Of a DNA stretch of 13,384 nt, positions 13,183-13,384 are shown one piece after another. Source of the stretch: a bacterium (GTDB lineage Bacteria; Bacteroidota; Ignavibacteria; Kapaibacteriales; UBA2268); NCBI GenBank assembly GCA_024710535.1, contig JANJUO010000037.1:1-13384 (forward strand), in the 5' to 3' direction. The notes below the pieces were generated by a model. That model did no database searches and was not told the origin of the DNA. It saw only the letters and a program-made list of their open reading frames with translations. A program made the position numbers and the translations under genes. The stretch's first letter is position 1, and each line of letters opens with the position of its first letter.

Positions 13183-13384
13183 ATGAGTAAATTTCAAATT
13201 GCACCTATGACCAAGGTTGCTGATATATTAAATAATTGTCCGGAAATAATGTCGGAAATTTTTAAAATTCTCCCAATTGTAAAAAATTTGGAAAACGAAT
13301 CTATTCGCGAGGCGGTAAAAGATTCTTTAACAATCGAAACAGTTGCCAAATTGCAAAGTGTGTCTGTTGTTGATTTAGTGAAAG
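13183..13384 (+). CDS. DUF1858/ScdA_N-type domain protein, 5' part (cut by window end)
   Basis: Sixty-seven codons are visible from the ATG at 13183, preceded by AAAGGA at good distance. TKVADILNNCPEIMSEIFKI followed by LPIVKNLENESIREAVKDSLT and TVAKLQSVSVVDLVK has the shape of the small helical DUF1858/ScdA_N domain (T-V-x-D-I-L-x-x-x-P at the start, then an asparagine/leucine segment and a closing V-x-x-L-V-K). Such domains occur alone, beside DUF438 proteins, and at the N-terminus of Ric/ScdA iron-sulfur repair proteins, so more domains may follow outside the window. It lies 4 bases after the DUF438 stop and is surely cotranscribed. A role in NO or iron handling is inferred from these associations. 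Confidence 0.75.
   Translation, partial: MSKFQIAPMTKVADILNNCPEIMSEIFKILPIVKNLENESIREAVKDSLTIETVAKLQSVSVVDLVK

Overview
The window is AT-rich DNA from a bacterium, most likely of the Bacteroidota/Chlorobiota/Ignavibacteriota/Kapabacteria (FCB) group. The evidence is indirect: several genes are preceded by TAnnTTTG boxes, the -7 element known from Bacteroidota; a Bacteroidota-style lipoprotein and a beta-barrel-like secreted protein are present; and Shine-Dalgarno sites are weak or absent before many genes, although hutH and gap have a clear GAGG. No rRNA, tRNA, CRISPR array or intact insertion sequence was seen.

Layout. (1) 1-1049: a YhcG/DUF1016-type PDDEXK nuclease, rich in CGN arginine codons. 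It converges on (2) 1158-2681 (-), a histidine ammonia-lyase-like MIO enzyme, across a shared bidirectional terminator. (3) 2682-3646: about 965 bases without an intact gene. It holds the hutH promoter region, a perfect hairpin, and what looks like the decayed 3' part of a plus-strand gene (2945-3388) ending in six and a half 21-bp tandem repeats and a small terminator. (4) 3647-6464: three separately spaced plus-strand genes: a small secreted beta-barrel-like protein, an unrecognised 301-residue protein, and an exported CapA-type metallophosphatase. (5) 6543-8800: a Nudix hydrolase-parA-parB operon (9-base gap, then a 4-base overlap), the chromosome segregation module. It ends at facing terminators against (6) gap (glyceraldehyde-3-phosphate dehydrogenase, -). 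(7) 9947-13384: a LEA14-like lipoprotein, a 373-base gap with two hairpins and a possible minus-strand remnant, a pentapeptide-repeat protein with a good terminator, then a DUF438/hemerythrin/PAS protein followed after 4 bases by a DUF1858-type gene cut by the window end.

Most genes are core or housekeeping. The points most worth a second look are the stop-riddled but protein-like frame ending in heptad-coding 21-bp repeats, the Ala-Cys-Gly triad in the ammonia-lyase where Ala-Ser-Gly is usual, the unassigned 4386-5291 protein, a 29-bp near-perfect palindrome inside the nuclease gene, and 8-5-8 palindromes upstream of both minus-strand metabolic genes. I found no convincing multi-gene novel system.
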